Below, in pieces: positions 46,780-56,694 of a stretch of 64,000 bases of DNA. The stretch is from Pseudolysobacter antarcticus (GTDB lineage: Bacteria; Pseudomonadota; Gammaproteobacteria; Xanthomonadales; Rhodanobacteraceae). Where the stretch lies: the NCBI RefSeq assembly GCF_004168365.1, contig NZ_CP035704.1, positions 434,001 through 498,000 on the forward strand. The letters run 5' to 3'. Each line of letters starts with the position of its first letter. Within the stretch, counting starts at the first letter, position 1. Position numbers and translations under genes: made by a program. The notes under the pieces are model-generated. The model was given only the letters and a program-made list of their open reading frames with translations. It did no database searches and was not told the DNA's origin.

Positions 46780-46850
46780 GTAGGGCGAATCCGCAGATCC
46801 GCCAGAGGATTTGGTATAACGCCAAACTGGCGAGCAAAAGCCCGCCCTAC
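46780..46850. repeat. REP-like palindromic element in the atpH-atpA spacer
   Basis: 71 bases bounded by GTAGGGCG and its inverse CGCCCTAC. Inside are two hairpins: GGCGGGC-TTTT-GCTCGCC on the minus strand (46831-46848) and GCCAG...CTGGC (46801-46830) with an inner TGG/CCA. This mosaic of GC-rich palindromes is the form of REP/REPIN elements. It makes the atpH-atpA gap about 96 bases, several times the usual spacing, and could lower or stabilise the downstream mRNA. Confidence 0.6.
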
Positions 46851-46860
46851 AATTCAAAAA

Positions 46861-47394
46861 TTAATGCGCCAGCGCGCTGCTCAGACGTTGCAGGCGACCC
46901 GCCACCGAACCGTCGATCACGACATCACCGGCATCAATGATGGCGCCGCCGATGACCGTGGCATCGAGTTTCTGCTCGAGTTCGATCTCGCGATTAAAAC
47001 GCTTGCTCAGTGCGGCCTTGAGACTGCTGACTTGGGCCGGATCGATCGCTGTCGCCGAGCGCACGCTCACCTTGAGTATGCGTTCGGCGTCGTGCTTCAG
47101 CACTTCGAAGATCGCGGCGATCTCGGGCAACAGGCTCAAGCGACCGTTCTCCGCGAGTAGCCGGATGTAATTGCCAAACGCCGAATCCCCCGAAGTTTCT
47201 GCGGGCAGAAACAAGCTGGTGAGATCGTTCGCGGCAATGCGCGGATCGCCGTTCAAGCTGTGCACGCGCGGATCGGCAGCCACTTGCGCCGCAAAACCGA
47301 GATTGCGCGACCATTCGGCCAATGCCTTGGCGCCACTCGCGAGCTCGAAAGCGGCGCGGGCGTACGGGCGGGCCAGAGTAAGCGCTTCGCTCAT
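46861..47394 (-). CDS. atpH: ATP synthase F1 delta subunit
   Basis: 177-residue OSCP-type peripheral stalk subunit linking F1 to the b subunits. TLARPYARAAFELA at the N-terminus, and the C-terminal block RFNREIELEQKLDATVIGGAIIDAGDVVIDGSVAGRLQRLSSAL. It begins 3 bases after atpF ends. Confidence 0.97.
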   Translation of the reverse strand: MSEALTLARPYARAAFELASGAKALAEWSRNLGFAAQVAADPRVHSLNGDPRIAANDLTSLFLPAETSGDSAFGNYIRLLAENGRLSLLPEIAAIFEVLKHDAERILKVSVRSATAIDPAQVSSLKAALSKRFNREIELEQKLDATVIGGAIIDAGDVVIDGSVAGRLQRLSSALAH

Positions 47395-47397
47395 GAC

Positions 47398-47868
47398 TTA
47401 AAGCTCGGTAACCAGCTGGTCGATCAGTGCCTTGTGCGTATCGGCATTGATTTCGCGCTGGATGATCTTCGACGCGCCGCTGACAGCCAGTTGTGCGACT
47501 TGAGCACGCAGCTGTTCTTTCGCGCGGTGCGCCATGTTTTCGATCTCGGCTTCGGCGCTGGCTTTCTGCCGACTGCCTTCGGCGATCGCATCCTGCTTGG
47601 CCTTGTCGACGATCTGGTTGGCCTGCTGATTGGCCTTGTCGATAATTGCCGATGCGTCGATACGCGCCTTGCGGATTTCGTCCGCAACACGGGCATCGGC
47701 GTCTTTAAGCTCGGACTGCGCGCGATCTGCGGCAGCCAAACCTTCGGCGATCTTTTTCTGACGATCTTCGATGGCTGCCATCAGCGGCGGCCAGATGAAC
47801 TTCATGCTGAACCAGATCAGGATCGCGAAAACGATCATCTGGCCAAACAGAGTCGCATTGACATTCAT
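47398..47868 (-). CDS. atpF: ATP synthase Fo b subunit
   Basis: 156-residue peripheral stalk protein: one N-terminal transmembrane helix (NATLFGQMIVFAILIWFSMKFIW), followed by a long charged coiled coil (AAADRAQSELKDADARVADE, NQQANQIVDKAKQ). It is in the standard position between atpE and atpH. Confidence 0.97.
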   Translation of the reverse strand: MNVNATLFGQMIVFAILIWFSMKFIWPPLMAAIEDRQKKIAEGLAAADRAQSELKDADARVADEIRKARIDASAIIDKANQQANQIVDKAKQDAIAEGSRQKASAEAEIENMAHRAKEQLRAQVAQLAVSGASKIIQREINADTHKALIDQLVTEL

Positions 47869-47990
47869 TGCGACGACTCCTCAATACGGCTGCGGGTCAA
47901 AACTGCCGCCGTGCCAATGTGGCGCGAGCGAAAGTTCGTGGTGATGTCACGCGACAATTTATTGTCGGCGCGGCATCGTTCGAAACGATT

Positions 47991-48278
<288 letters not shown>

Positions 48279-48333
48279 CTAAACGAAATTCAAAAGTGGA
48301 TTGGACAAAAAAGCTAAAGGCAAAAAACGTAAA

Positions 48334-49537
<1,204 letters not shown>

Positions 49538-49613
49538 GTGTTGTCTATCCAGATGGGTTGCCGCACCGTGCGCCGCGCTAAAAGCATCGGATTCCGGTCG
49601 ATCAAGCCGGCGA

Positions 49614-49643
49614 ATTGTAGCAGCCCGACTGAGCCGGCCGCAA
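49614..49643 (-). promoter_or_regulatory. atpIp: Probable atp operon promoter
   Basis: On the minus strand TTGCGG (49638-49643), 18-base spacer, TACAAT (49614-49619), about 77 bases before the chosen atpI start. It is the best sigma-70-like pair in this spacer. Confidence 0.5.
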
Positions 49644-49825
49644 GCCGAAAGCGCGCACAAATTTGCCTTCAACTTGGATTTGATAGTGCCCCGTGTCATG
49701 TGATGCAAAGCCGCGCGCGGGGCTGTCAGCTAGCGGTGATTCCGGCTGGGATCGCCGCCGTTGTCCCGTGCGGAGCGCGCGAGCGCAATTACCCGTGCAG
49801 TAACAAGGCGTCTAACGGTCGTAGC

Positions 49826-50731
49826 TCAGGGTGATAACGCAAATCCGCATAAGGACTGCCACGCCCCGGTAAGTTGGTTGGTATAAGTGTGCCCGTCATT
49901 GAATTCGGTGTAGAACAAGGTGCTGCCATCCACCCAGCCGTGGGCGAGCAGGCCGGTATGATCGGCCCGCACCGAGGCCAGCAGTTGCGGATCGTCCTGG
50001 GTGCCGATGTGAATGTCGATCGGCACACGGCGCGTCTGGCTGTTCAAAAGCGCATTGCACCCGCCGGCGCCGGCTGTGCAGGCGAAATCTATATTGGCGC
50101 TGTTGATCGAATAGGCGGCCAGCACGTTGGCGTTGATGGTGCTGTTGAAACCGTTGAGGACGATATCGGGCGCGACATATCCGCCTGCCGAAAATCCCCA
50201 CAGATAACGTCGCGAGCGTTCGATGTTGTAGGCGATCGTGGCATCGGTAAACGCGGCGGCAATCATGTCGTAGTCGGTGGGAGCTCCGGGTGGAGTGATC
50301 CAGCCGCCCTGAGATTGCTCGCCAACGGGTGCAATCACGATGAAGCCGTAGGTGTCCGCAAGCGATGACCAGTCGGAGCGCAAAAACTGCGCGTCAGTGA
50401 TCGCATCGGCGTGACTGCCCGAAGCGCCGTGCAACACCACCAGCAGGGGCGCTGCACGTGCGGGATTATAGTTGGCAGGGATATGCAGGTAATAAGTTTC
50501 TGTGGCATATCCGGCGACGGTAATGCTGCGTGCCACATTGCCGGGATATGCGCCACCGTTGCCCAGCGAGGCATCGTGCGGAATGGCATTGGCGGTCTCA
50601 AAGCCGTTGATGAAGATCGCATCCGGCTTGCTGCATACCCAGGCAGGCAGGGCGATGCTGCTGACTGCGGCAACATCGGCGGCAGGCATCAGCAAAGCGA
50701 TCAAAAGCGACAACCAATGGCGCGATTTCAT
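49826..50731 (-). CDS. Secreted alpha/beta-hydrolase (PHB depolymerase/feruloyl-esterase type)
   Basis: 301-residue exported hydrolase. The signal peptide covers about residues 1-22. Right after it comes KPDAIFINGFE (about 35-45), the same motif as in two other secreted proteins here, and then the hydrolase. The oxyanion region is VVLHGASGSH (around residue 100). The nucleophile is Ser181 in WGFSAGGY. A late Asp (IGTQDDP) and His (FNDGHTY) complete a triad. This is the LpqC/polyhydroxybutyrate depolymerase layout; the substrate is not known. ATG 50731 is the signal-peptide start; an upstream start at 50779 adds 16 unlikely residues. A phasin gene lies 1 kb away, so extracellular PHB breakdown is a possible but unproven link. 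Confidence 0.8.
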   Translation of the reverse strand: MKSRHWLSLLIALLMPAADVAAVSSIALPAWVCSKPDAIFINGFETANAIPHDASLGNGGAYPGNVARSITVAGYATETYYLHIPANYNPARAAPLLVVLHGASGSHADAITDAQFLRSDWSSLADTYGFIVIAPVGEQSQGGWITPPGAPTDYDMIAAAFTDATIAYNIERSRRYLWGFSAGGYVAPDIVLNGFNSTINANVLAAYSINSANIDFACTAGAGGCNALLNSQTRRVPIDIHIGTQDDPQLLASVRADHTGLLAHGWVDGSTLFYTEFNDGHTYTNQLTGAWQSLCGFALSP

Positions 50732-50936
50732 GGATGTAATTGCACTCTGTATTCGGAAATCGTCGTTACCGTAATGCACAGCGGGCAGATTTGTGTGAGG
50801 AAAATGTTTGATCGTGATGGCAAGTGGTAACTATGGGTCGAGCGTGCGCAAAGGCCGTATCGCTGTCGTGTCTCGGCCGTTGGTGCAATCTCGGCTGGCA
50901 GCGGATGATGCGGGTTGACCACCATTGGAGCCCGTC

Positions 50937-51314
50937 ATGCATATCGCTCATCTTTGCCTGTTGCTCGCGGCATTGCTGCCTATCCTGTTTACCGCGATTG
51001 CCAAGACGATTGCACGGCGCCAATTCAACAATTACGCGCCACGCGATTTCCAAGCGAGGCTGAGCGGGATGGCATTGCGTGCACACTGGGTGCAGCTGAA
51101 TTCATTCGAGGCATTCCCGCCGTTCGCGGTAGCGGTGCTGGTAGCGGAACAGGTCGGTGCAGCACAAGGCCGCATCGACGCACTCACGCTGGCATTTGTC
51201 GGGTTGCGTGTGATCTACGGCGGCTGTTATCTCGCCAACTGGGCGGCATTGCGCAGCCTCGTGTGGTTCGCTGGGATGGGATGCGTGGTCTGGCTGTTCG
51301 TGCTTGGTTTGTAG
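50937..51314 (+). CDS. MAPEG family membrane protein
   Basis: 125-residue protein with four hydrophobic helices, of the MAPEG superfamily (membrane-associated eicosanoid/glutathione metabolism): HWVQLNSFEAFPPFAVAVL is the hallmark second-helix region, followed by RVIYGGCYLANW. Bacterial members are often annotated as glutathione-transferase-like, but activities are mostly untested. ATG 50937 follows GGAG six bases upstream. Confidence 0.85.
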   Translation: MHIAHLCLLLAALLPILFTAIAKTIARRQFNNYAPRDFQARLSGMALRAHWVQLNSFEAFPPFAVAVLVAEQVGAAQGRIDALTLAFVGLRVIYGGCYLANWAALRSLVWFAGMGCVVWLFVLGL

Positions 51315-51389
51315 TGATCGTGGCAAACGTCACACTGTGCGATTTTTGCGCGCTCGATTGCGCCAAACCGCGAGTTCACAAAAGAAAAT

Positions 51390-51415
51390 GGCCGGGCGAC
51401 TTGCGTCACCCGGCC
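51390..51415 (-). terminator. Terminator of the phasin gene
   Basis: GGCCGGGCGAC/GTCACCCGGCC, 10 pairs with one mismatch and a 4-base loop. On the minus strand it is followed by CATTTTCTTTT. It lies 73 bases after the phasin stop, between convergent genes. Confidence 0.7.
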
Positions 51416-51487
51416 TAAAAAACGCTGCGGAATATCGAAGGGGAGGGAGAGAGACCGCAGCGCCTTCCACGCAAAACTTTTGGAAGA

Positions 51488-51898
51488 TTACTTCGCTGCT
51501 TTCTTCGCGGCGTCGTTAACCTGCTTGGTCACGGTGTTGACCTGCTTGGTGACCGTTTCGTTAGCCGACTCAAACGCGCCCTTGGCGAGCTGGGTCAAAG
51601 CTTCGGTGGTCTTCAAGGTCACGCCGAGAACTTCCTGGCCGTTGTTGTACAACTTCTCGGAATGTTCCTTGATCAGGTTCACACCCTTCGGGAATGCATT
51701 CTTGAAGCCTTCAACATCGTTCGACTCGGTCGCGGTCGTGAAGAATTCGGTGGTTGCCTGTACGCGGCCGTCAATCGCTTTCAGGTTCAGATCGGTGATG
51801 CGCTCGAAACCCTCAAGAGCCAACGTGTGGGCCTTGAACAAGGTGTCGGAAAATTGCTTGCTGGCGGCGATGAACTGCGAATTGAATTGCTGAAGCAT
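51488..51898 (-). CDS. Phasin family protein
   Basis: 136-residue amphipathic, Lys- and Gln-rich helical protein of the phasin_2 type (FNSQFIAASKQFSDTLFKA; ATTEFFTTATESNDVEGFKN), which coats polyhydroxyalkanoate granules or acts as a related helical chaperone. The C-terminus carries a short tandem repeat (TVTKQVN twice) and a Lys/Ala tail. No PHA synthase is in the window. It has its own promoter and terminator, so it is a single-gene unit. Confidence 0.85.
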   Translation of the reverse strand: MLQQFNSQFIAASKQFSDTLFKAHTLALEGFERITDLNLKAIDGRVQATTEFFTTATESNDVEGFKNAFPKGVNLIKEHSEKLYNNGQEVLGVTLKTTEALTQLAKGAFESANETVTKQVNTVTKQVNDAAKKAAK

Positions 51899-51939
51899 GG
51901 TCGTATCCTCGGAAGTGGGTGGTGCGTATCGTGGGATAG

Positions 51940-51968
51940 ACTATAAATCAACTTTTGTTGCAACGCAA
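51940..51968 (-). promoter_or_regulatory. Phasin gene promoter
   Basis: On the minus strand TTGCGT (51963-51968), 17-base spacer, TATAGT (51940-51945), about 42 bases before the start codon. The -35 region sits in a partly palindromic TGTTGCGTTGCAACA (51957-51971), which could be an operator. Confidence 0.6.
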
Positions 51969-52089
51969 CATATTTCGTAAGCCTAGACGAAAGCGCCGCC
52001 GCTGATAGTCCTGATTATGGCGCGGTATCGTTAATGATTTGTTGCAAGCCAAACGTGATGCAACGCACGAATTTCGACTTGTCGCGGCC

Positions 52090-52446
52090 TCAAGGCCCGT
52101 AATAAGTGCAGCCCGAGGTGCAGGTTTCGTGGATCACGATCTTGTGCAGCAGTGGCAGCTGCGGTGCCAGCCGGGCAAAGATCCACGCCGCAAGATTTTC
52201 ACTGGTCGGATTTTCCAGGCCAGCCACCTCGTTCAAGCAATGATGATCGATCTGCTCGAAGACCGGCGCAAACGCCAGTTTGATCTCGGAAAAATCCATC
52301 ACCCAGCCGAAATGCGGATCGACATCACCCCGCACATGCACCTCGATGCGAAACGAATGCCCATGCATGCGCGCACATTTGTGCCCGGCCGGAACATTCG
52401 GCAAGCGGTGTGCGGCTTCGATTTGAAAGACCTTGTAGAGATCCAT
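52090..52446 (-). CDS. queD: 6-carboxy-tetrahydropterin synthase
   Basis: Converts dihydroneopterin triphosphate to 6-carboxy-tetrahydropterin in queuosine/7-deazaguanine synthesis. The 118-residue protein has the zinc His residues in EAAHRLP and MHGHSF, the catalytic Cys in HKCARMHGH, and the C-terminal HETCTSGCTY. ATG 52446 was chosen as the family start (MDLYKVFQIEAAH); the frame is open 12 codons further. No other que genes are nearby. Confidence 0.93.
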   Translation of the reverse strand: MDLYKVFQIEAAHRLPNVPAGHKCARMHGHSFRIEVHVRGDVDPHFGWVMDFSEIKLAFAPVFEQIDHHCLNEVAGLENPTSENLAAWIFARLAPQLPLLHKIVIHETCTSGCTYYGP

Positions 52447-52862
52447 GTTGGAACCGATTGAAGTGGAGGGGTGATCGCACAACTGCGATATTAGAAATCC
52501 GATCGGAGTGGATGACGAGCGGGCGCGGTTATTGGTTTCCTCAAACTACAGTCACAACAAATCGTTTTAATTACGATCAATTGCTCCGTGTAAAACACGT
52601 ACCCTGAGTGTGCCCCAAGTCCGGGTTGGCAATCCCACGACATTGCGTTCTAACAAGGTTCGAGTTTCTTGATGCTTCAGAAAGTTGCTGGAACGAAACG
52701 TTCGATGCAGCGTTAGCGAGGACAGTCGCGATAAGGTGTGGAACACCAAGGGTCGGGTGTCATGTAGCAACTTTTATTTAGCGGATAGCAATCGACGAAG
52801 CCAAATTCAACTGAACTCTGTCAAGCCGTCAGATTTACGGCGCACTCTCCAAACTATAGCGT
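52447..52862. other. 416-base intergenic region, AT-richer
   Basis: Separates queD from nrdJb, both on the minus strand. I see no convincing gene, RNA or strong terminator. Two short overlapping open frames (52567-52770 minus, 52685-52900 plus) have no ribosome binding sites and no recognisable sequence. The lower GC suggests a remnant or acquired stretch. Confidence 0.4.
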
Positions 52863-53624
52863 CTACCCGCACTTCGAATAGCCGCAATTCAAACAAGTAG
52901 CGCAGCCGTCCATGAGGATCGTCGCCTTGGTATTGCACTTGGCGCACATCGTGGCCGAGAGCGGAAACGATTCGTTTGATGAGGCCGATTCGGCACTCGC
53001 TGTTTCCTGGGTGGCAGACGCTGAGCCCGATTTGCCGCTACCCGCCGGTTTGCTTATTCGCGCTTCGTACGCGGCGCGTTTTTCAGCAATCAGCTGGCGC
53101 TGGCCGGGATCCATTTCGGGATCGTGCAGCATGCCGATCATGCGCAGATGCGCTTCGATGACGGCGCCGAGTTCGGCGACAATCGAATTCATGTACACGC
53201 CGCCGGCTTTGAAATAGCCGCCGCGCGGATCGAACACGGCCTTGAGTTCCTCGACGAGAAAAGTGACGTCGCCACCTTTGCGGAACACTGCGGACATGAT
53301 GCGTGTGAGCGCCACGATCCACTGGAAGTGATCCATGTTTTTCGAATTGATGAAAATCTCGAACGGACGGCGCAGTTCGTGTTCGGTGCCCTGATTCAGC
53401 ACGATGTCGTTGATCGTCACGTACAGCGCGTGCTCGAACAATGGCGACTTGATCTTGTAGGTAGCGCCGACCAGTACCTCGGGGCGCTCCAGGCGCTCGT
53501 GCATCTGGATAACTTCCGCAGTCGTGACCACGGGCACGGCGGGCGTGCTTTCGGCGAGGCGATTTTTTTCGTCGGGTTTGTTGACGCTGTAACCCTTGAT
53601 CTTCTTGCCGATCTTGATGGCCAT
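52863..53624 (-). CDS. nrdJb: Class II ribonucleotide reductase small component NrdJb (TSCPD and zinc ribbon)
   Basis: 253-residue protein matching the C-terminal part of B12-dependent reductases: the TSCPD-type domain (GGDVTFLVEELKAVFDPRGG, MNSIVAELGAVIEAH), a low-complexity Ser/Ala linker, and a zinc-ribbon tail MCAKCNTKATILMDGCATCL with NCGYSKCG that resupplies electrons to the active site. In Pseudomonas a split NrdJb directly follows NrdJa; here a histone-like gene lies between. ATG 53624 is preceded by AGGAG, and a longer frame to 53684 is less likely. Confidence 0.88.
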   Translation of the reverse strand: MAIKIGKKIKGYSVNKPDEKNRLAESTPAVPVVTTAEVIQMHERLERPEVLVGATYKIKSPLFEHALYVTINDIVLNQGTEHELRRPFEIFINSKNMDHFQWIVALTRIMSAVFRKGGDVTFLVEELKAVFDPRGGYFKAGGVYMNSIVAELGAVIEAHLRMIGMLHDPEMDPGQRQLIAEKRAAYEARISKPAGSGKSGSASATQETASAESASSNESFPLSATMCAKCNTKATILMDGCATCLNCGYSKCG

Positions 53625-53794
53625 CGGCCGTACTCCTGATGTTCGTAGGGTGTATGCGATGTGCTGCGGCGCTGGCGCCAGCACGGTGCAATTGCAGGTT
53701 TTTATTGCTGTGCACGCGATACGGAAGCGCGCATGTTTTCAATTTTTTGCTACAGACGTGAGCAAAGCGCATTGCATCGCGGCGTAGCGAGCGG

Positions 53795-53830
53795 CGCTGC
53801 AACGCCCGACGATGGTCAGGCGTTGCAGCG
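53795..53830. repeat. Perfect 12-bp inverted repeat in the nrdJb leader
   Basis: CGCTGCAACGCC (53795-53806) and GGCGTTGCAGCG (53819-53830) with a 12-base loop. No T tract follows on either strand. It lies between the histone-like gene and nrdJb and could be a REP-like element, an operator or an mRNA structure. The 251-base gap holds no gene. Confidence 0.55.
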
Positions 53831-53842
53831 TGCTAACGCGAT

Positions 53843-53871
53843 AATGCATCCTTCACTAGGAAGGATGCATT
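53843..53871 (-). terminator. Hairpin after the histone-like gene
   Basis: AATGCATCCTT/AAGGATGCATT, 11 bp with a 7-base loop, 4 bases beyond the stop of the Lys/Ala-rich gene. The T-rich tail on the minus strand is weak (ATTATCG), so read-through into nrdJb is possible. Confidence 0.55.
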
Positions 53872-53875
53872 TCAG

Positions 53876-54517
53876 TTATTTTTTCTTCGCTGCTTTTTTG
53901 GCAACTTTTTTCGCTGCGACTTTTTTCACCGGCGCGGCTTTTTTCGCTACGGTTTTCTTGACTGCAACCACTTTCTTGGCGACGGCTTTTTTCGCGACCT
54001 TGGACTTGGCGGCTACTTTTTTCACGACCGCTTTCTTCACGGCCTTGGCTTTGCTGGCGACTTTTTTCTGCGCACCGACAACGGCTTTCTTGGCCTTGCC
54101 GACATCCGCTTTCACTGCTTTCTTGACGACCTTGGCCTGAACTTTCGCCTTGGTCTTCACCACAGCGGCTTTCTTCACCACGGTCTTCTTCGCAGTCGTG
54201 GCGGAGCCGGTGACTTTTTTCTTCGCGCTCGCGACCACGGCTTTTGCCTTGGTCACGGTCGCCTTGGCCTGCTTGGTCACGGCCTTCTTCGCCGCCGTCG
54301 CCTGCTTGACCACGGCTTTCTTCACTTCGGTGGCTTTCTTGGCAACTTTTTTGGCCTGCTTTTTCACCGCTGCCTTGGCTTCGCTCGCGACATTGGAAAC
54401 GCTCGCGGCTACGGCACTGGCCTGCTGCACGATGGTATCGCCGACATGCTGCGCGCTTTCTTTTGCGGCTTCGACGACGTTGTGCAGATTTTCACTTACG
54501 GTATTTTCGTTGCTCAT
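53876..54517 (-). CDS. Histone H1-like Lys/Ala-rich nucleoid protein
   Basis: 213 residues. The first 45 or so form an acidic amphipathic helix (NLHNVVEAAKESAQHVGDTI); the rest is low-complexity Lys/Ala/Val with AKKAV, VKKAV and VAAKK repeats, ending AAKKK. It resembles histone H1-like/AlgP-type DNA-binding proteins. Such proteins bind DNA non-specifically; a phasin-like N-terminal half is also possible. It starts 29 bases after nrdJa on the same strand, so it is probably in the nrdJ transcript. Confidence 0.8.
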   Translation of the reverse strand: MSNENTVSENLHNVVEAAKESAQHVGDTIVQQASAVAASVSNVASEAKAAVKKQAKKVAKKATEVKKAVVKQATAAKKAVTKQAKATVTKAKAVVASAKKKVTGSATTAKKTVVKKAAVVKTKAKVQAKVVKKAVKADVGKAKKAVVGAQKKVASKAKAVKKAVVKKVAAKSKVAKKAVAKKVVAVKKTVAKKAAPVKKVAAKKVAKKAAKKK

Positions 54518-54546
54518 TTTTCCCTCTCCGACAGGTTGTGTTGTGG

Positions 54547-56694
54547 CTAGAACTTTCCGTAATAGCCTTCCTTCAAGGCATCGAACAAATTGGCGGCAGT
54601 ATGTGTTTCGCCGTCGTATTCGATCTCTTCGTTACCCTTGACCTCGACAACGCTACCGTCTTCTAGCTCAAAACGGTAGAGGGTATTTTCAAGATCGGCT
54701 TCTTTCACCAAAACGCCCTGGAAAGCGGCGGGGTTGAAACGGAACGTGGTGCAGCCTTTCAGGCCTTGCGAATGCGCGTAACGATAGATGTCCTTGAAGT
54801 CTTCGTAAGGGTAATCGGTCGGCACGTTCGCAGTTTTGGAAATCGATGAATCCACCCAGATTTGCGCGGCTGCCTGGATGTCGACATGTTCTTTCGGCGA
54901 GATGTCATCGGCAGCGACAAAGTATTCCGGCAGCTTCTGTTCCGGTGTGCTGGAGTAGGGCATCGCTTCGGCGTTGATGAGCTCACGATAAGCTAGCAGC
55001 TCATAACTGAACACTTCGACTTTTTCCTTGCTCTTTTTGCCTTCGCGAATCACGTTGCGCGAATAGTGATGCGCAAAACTCGGCTCGATGCCGTTGGATG
55101 CATTGTTCGCCAGCGACAGCGAAATCGTACCGGTCGGCGCGATCGACGAATGATGCGTGAAACGTGCACCAGTCTCGGCCAGTTCGGCGACCAGCTCCGG
55201 TGCAACCTTGGCGATGCGCTGCATGTAGCGGCTGTATTTGGCGTGCAGCAAACGACCTGCGATCTTGTCGCCGAGCTTGTAACCATCGCTCAGCATTTCA
55301 GGCCGCTTGCGCAGCATTTCGGCGGTGACATCGAACTCTTGCGCAAGGATCGGCGCGGCGCCTTTTTCCTTCGCCAGACTCAGCGCGACTTCCCATCCGG
55401 CGATCGCCATGTCGCGCGCGATTTCTTCGGTGAAACGACAAGCTTCCTCCGAGCCGTAGCGCATCTTGAGCATGGTCACAGTCGAGCCGAGGCCGAGAAA
55501 GCCCATGCCGTGGCGACGCTTGCTCTCGATCTCGGCGCGTTGTTGCGGCAGTGGCAGGCCGTTGATCTCGACCACGTTGTCGAGCATGCGCGTAAACACG
55601 CGCACCACTTCGCGGTATTCGTCGAAATCGAAACGTGCCTTTGGTCCGAACGGATCGCGCACAAACGTGGTCAGGTTGACCGAGCCGAGCAAGCACGAAC
55701 CATATGGCGGCAACGGCTGTTCACCGCACGGATTGGTGGCGCGGATCGTCTCGCACCACCAGTTGTTGTTCATCTCGTTGACGCGATCGATCAGGATAAA
55801 ACCGGGTTCGGCAAAATCGTAAGTGGAACCCATGATGAGATCCCACAAGTGTTTGGCGCGGATGCGCGCATACACCTTGCACGCGACCAAGCCATCCTCG
55901 CGCGACACGTAATTTTCATGCGTCGGCCATTCGCGCCAGATCACCTGCTCGGGATTGTCGAGATCGACCTCGTGTTGTTCCTTGATATTGACCGGAAACA
56001 GCAGCGGCCAGTCGCCGTCGGTTTCGACCGCATGCATGAAACCGTCGGTGATCAGCAGGCTCAGATTGAACTGGCGCAGACGACCGTCCTCGCGCTTGGC
56101 GCGGATGAAATCCTTGACGTCGGGATGCGCGACATCGAACGTGCCCATCTGCGCGCCGCGGCGACCGCCAGCGGAGCTTACGGTGAAACACATCTTGTCG
56201 TAGATATCCATGAACGACATCGGCCCGGACGTATACGCGCCCGCGCCCGACACATACGCGCCGCGCGGGCGCAAGGTCGAAAATTCGTAGCCGATACCGC
56301 AGCCGGCTTTCAGCGTGAGTCCGGCTTCATGCACTTTTTCGAGGATGTCATCCATCGAATCGACGATCGTGCCGGAGACTGTGCAGTTGATCGTGGAGGT
56401 AGCAGGCTTGTGTTGCAGCGCGCCCGCATTCGATGTGATGCGGCCGGCCGGAATCGCGCCGCGGCGCAGCGCCCACAAAAAGCGTTCGTACCAGTAGGTT
56501 TGTTTGTCGGGGGTAGGTTCGGCATCGGCCAATGCCTTGGCGACGCGTTGGTAAGTCGCATCAATGCTGGCATCGACCGGCTCGCCATTCTTGCTTTTGA
56601 GACGGTATTTCTTGTCCCAGATATCGTACGACGCAGGTTGCAGCGGTATTTCCACTGTACCTCGCGCCAGCGCCTCAAGTCGCACTGTGCTCAT
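54547..56694 (-). CDS. nrdJa: Adenosylcobalamin-dependent ribonucleotide reductase, catalytic component NrdJa
   Basis: 715-residue class II reductase, which makes deoxynucleotides with an AdoCbl-generated thiyl radical and needs no oxygen. Active-site parts: NCTVSGTIVDS (reducing Cys), CGIGYEFSTLRPRG, the radical-site NPCGEQPLPPYGSCLLG (Asn, Cys and Glu of the N-x-C-x-E motif) and APTGTISL. The C-terminal FELEDGSVVEVKG segment is intein-free and normal. The C-terminal TSCPD/zinc part is encoded separately as nrdJb. The start MSTVRLEAL follows GGAG. Confidence 0.95.
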   Translation of the reverse strand: MSTVRLEALARGTVEIPLQPASYDIWDKKYRLKSKNGEPVDASIDATYQRVAKALADAEPTPDKQTYWYERFLWALRRGAIPAGRITSNAGALQHKPATSTINCTVSGTIVDSMDDILEKVHEAGLTLKAGCGIGYEFSTLRPRGAYVSGAGAYTSGPMSFMDIYDKMCFTVSSAGGRRGAQMGTFDVAHPDVKDFIRAKREDGRLRQFNLSLLITDGFMHAVETDGDWPLLFPVNIKEQHEVDLDNPEQVIWREWPTHENYVSREDGLVACKVYARIRAKHLWDLIMGSTYDFAEPGFILIDRVNEMNNNWWCETIRATNPCGEQPLPPYGSCLLGSVNLTTFVRDPFGPKARFDFDEYREVVRVFTRMLDNVVEINGLPLPQQRAEIESKRRHGMGFLGLGSTVTMLKMRYGSEEACRFTEEIARDMAIAGWEVALSLAKEKGAAPILAQEFDVTAEMLRKRPEMLSDGYKLGDKIAGRLLHAKYSRYMQRIAKVAPELVAELAETGARFTHHSSIAPTGTISLSLANNASNGIEPSFAHHYSRNVIREGKKSKEKVEVFSYELLAYRELINAEAMPYSSTPEQKLPEYFVAADDISPKEHVDIQAAAQIWVDSSISKTANVPTDYPYEDFKDIYRYAHSQGLKGCTTFRFNPAAFQGVLVKEADLENTLYRFELEDGSVVEVKGNEEIEYDGETHTAANLFDALKEGYYGKF

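Noticed and set aside
52567-52900. Two short overlapping frames in the queD-nrdJb gap
   Set aside because: No ribosome binding sites, no similarity, overlapping on opposite strands.
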